Shown: in pieces, positions 22,944 through 23,147 of the stretch
How the letters are laid out: every line of letters starts with the position of its first letter
How positions within the stretch are numbered: position 1 is the stretch's first letter
Assembly (NCBI GenBank): GCA_027485075.1
Contig: JAIXRT010000185.1
Location: forward strand, 1 to 23,147
From: Cytophagaceae bacterium
Lineage (GTDB): Bacteria; Bacteroidota; Bacteroidia; Cytophagales; Spirosomataceae
DNA length: 23,147 bases
Direction of reading: 5' to 3'
The notes under the pieces: generated by a model
Told to the model about the DNA's origin: nothing
Databases searched by the model: none
Seen by the model: the letters and a program-made list of their open reading frames with translations, nothing else
Translations under genes and position numbers: made by a program

Positions 22944-23147
22944 TAGTTTGCTCCTTGGTAAATCGCTAGGCCTTGGTCTAAAAAAGACACAAAATGATTG
23001 ATATCCGCATCAAAGGCTACGGGCTTTACCATCGGTGCAGCATCGTTGCGAGGGTCCAACAACACATAATGCGGCTGCGCATTGGAATTAAATCGATTGA
23101 TTTGAAAATCGAGGTTTTGATCCCCCAAGGTCTTCTTCTCCTGTCCA
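22943..23147 (-). CDS. dsbD: C-terminal end of a DsbD-like thiol:disulfide interchange protein (5' end beyond window)
   Basis: Only the last 67 or so residues are in the window; the frame is open to the edge with no start required. The segment FNSNAQPHYVLLDP, followed by a short loop and FVSFLDQGLAIYQ, matches the end of the thioredoxin domain of Bacteroidota DsbD/ScsB proteins, where NAQPxYVLLD holds the cis-Pro opposite the CxxC site (which lies outside the window). Full members carry an N-terminal domain, eight helices and this thioredoxin domain, and pass electrons to periplasmic thiols, including apocytochrome c. The stop overlaps the next gene's start. Confidence 0.75.
   Translation of the reverse strand, partial: GQEKKTLGDQNLDFQINRFNSNAQPHYVLLDPRNDAAPMVKPVAFDADINHFVSFLDQGLAIYQGAN

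Noticed and set aside
1..23147. CRISPR arrays, tRNA or rRNA genes, insertion sequences, prophage genes and toxin-antitoxin pairs
   Set aside because: No repeated spacers, no clover-leaf with CCA-type ends, no transposase or integrase motif and no short coupled toxin-antitoxin frames were found; intergenic gaps are under 150 bases.

Overview
The window reads as an ordinary, gene-dense stretch of a Bacteroidota chromosome, most likely Cytophagales-like. The reasons are several promoters with the Bacteroidota -7 element TAnnTTTG, starts that mostly lack a Shine-Dalgarno sequence, a LytS/LytT pair, a CcmBCDEF cassette, a DUF2147 protein, and many tightly packed or overlapping genes. The exact genus cannot be told from sequence alone. 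I see no tRNA, rRNA, CRISPR array, transposase, integrase or phage gene, and no gene-free stretch above 300 bases.

Left part (1-4760). On the minus strand, a phosphosulfolactate synthase homologue (comA) precedes a DedA membrane protein cut by the window edge. On the plus strand a DUF2147 secreted protein and a hotdog thioesterase follow a good promoter. They converge on feoB, which lies behind feoA in a minus-strand ferrous iron uptake operon. A 10-bp inverted repeat overlaps the predicted feoAB promoter.

Centre (4910-10985). A plus-strand run of seven packed genes covers most of the cytochrome c maturation pathway (ccmB, ccmC, ccmD-like, ccmE, ccmF), then an unknown 75-residue two-helix protein and a CNNM/CBS/CorC-type transporter. 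CcmE carries Cys instead of His in its haem-attachment motif, and no ccmA lies next to ccmB. feoAB and ccm are divergent, so iron uptake sits beside haem handling.

Right-centre (10982-16054). menF (isochorismate synthase) and menI (DHNA-CoA thioesterase) form a translationally coupled minus-strand pair for menaquinone synthesis. Divergent from it is an operon of a histidine phosphatase, a LytS-type sensor kinase and a LytTR response regulator, which runs into an AI-2E family membrane protein at overlapping 3' ends.

Right part (16160-23147). A PhoB-type response regulator with its own promoter is followed by a secreted glycosyl-hydrolase-like protein and a PaaE-type flavin/2Fe-2S reductase, ending in a terminator. 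Then come an aldo/keto reductase (minus), an M3 oligoendopeptidase (plus), a small lipoprotein with a clear promoter and terminator, and on the minus strand a four-helix membrane protein coupled to the C-terminal end of a DsbD-like thiol:disulfide interchange protein, which would also fit cytochrome c maturation.

No clearly new multi-gene system stands out. The points most worth a second look are comA in a bacterial setting, the feoAB operator, the Cys-type CcmE in a cassette without ccmA, the two extra genes attached to the ccm operon, and the three convergent gene pairs whose coding ends overlap.
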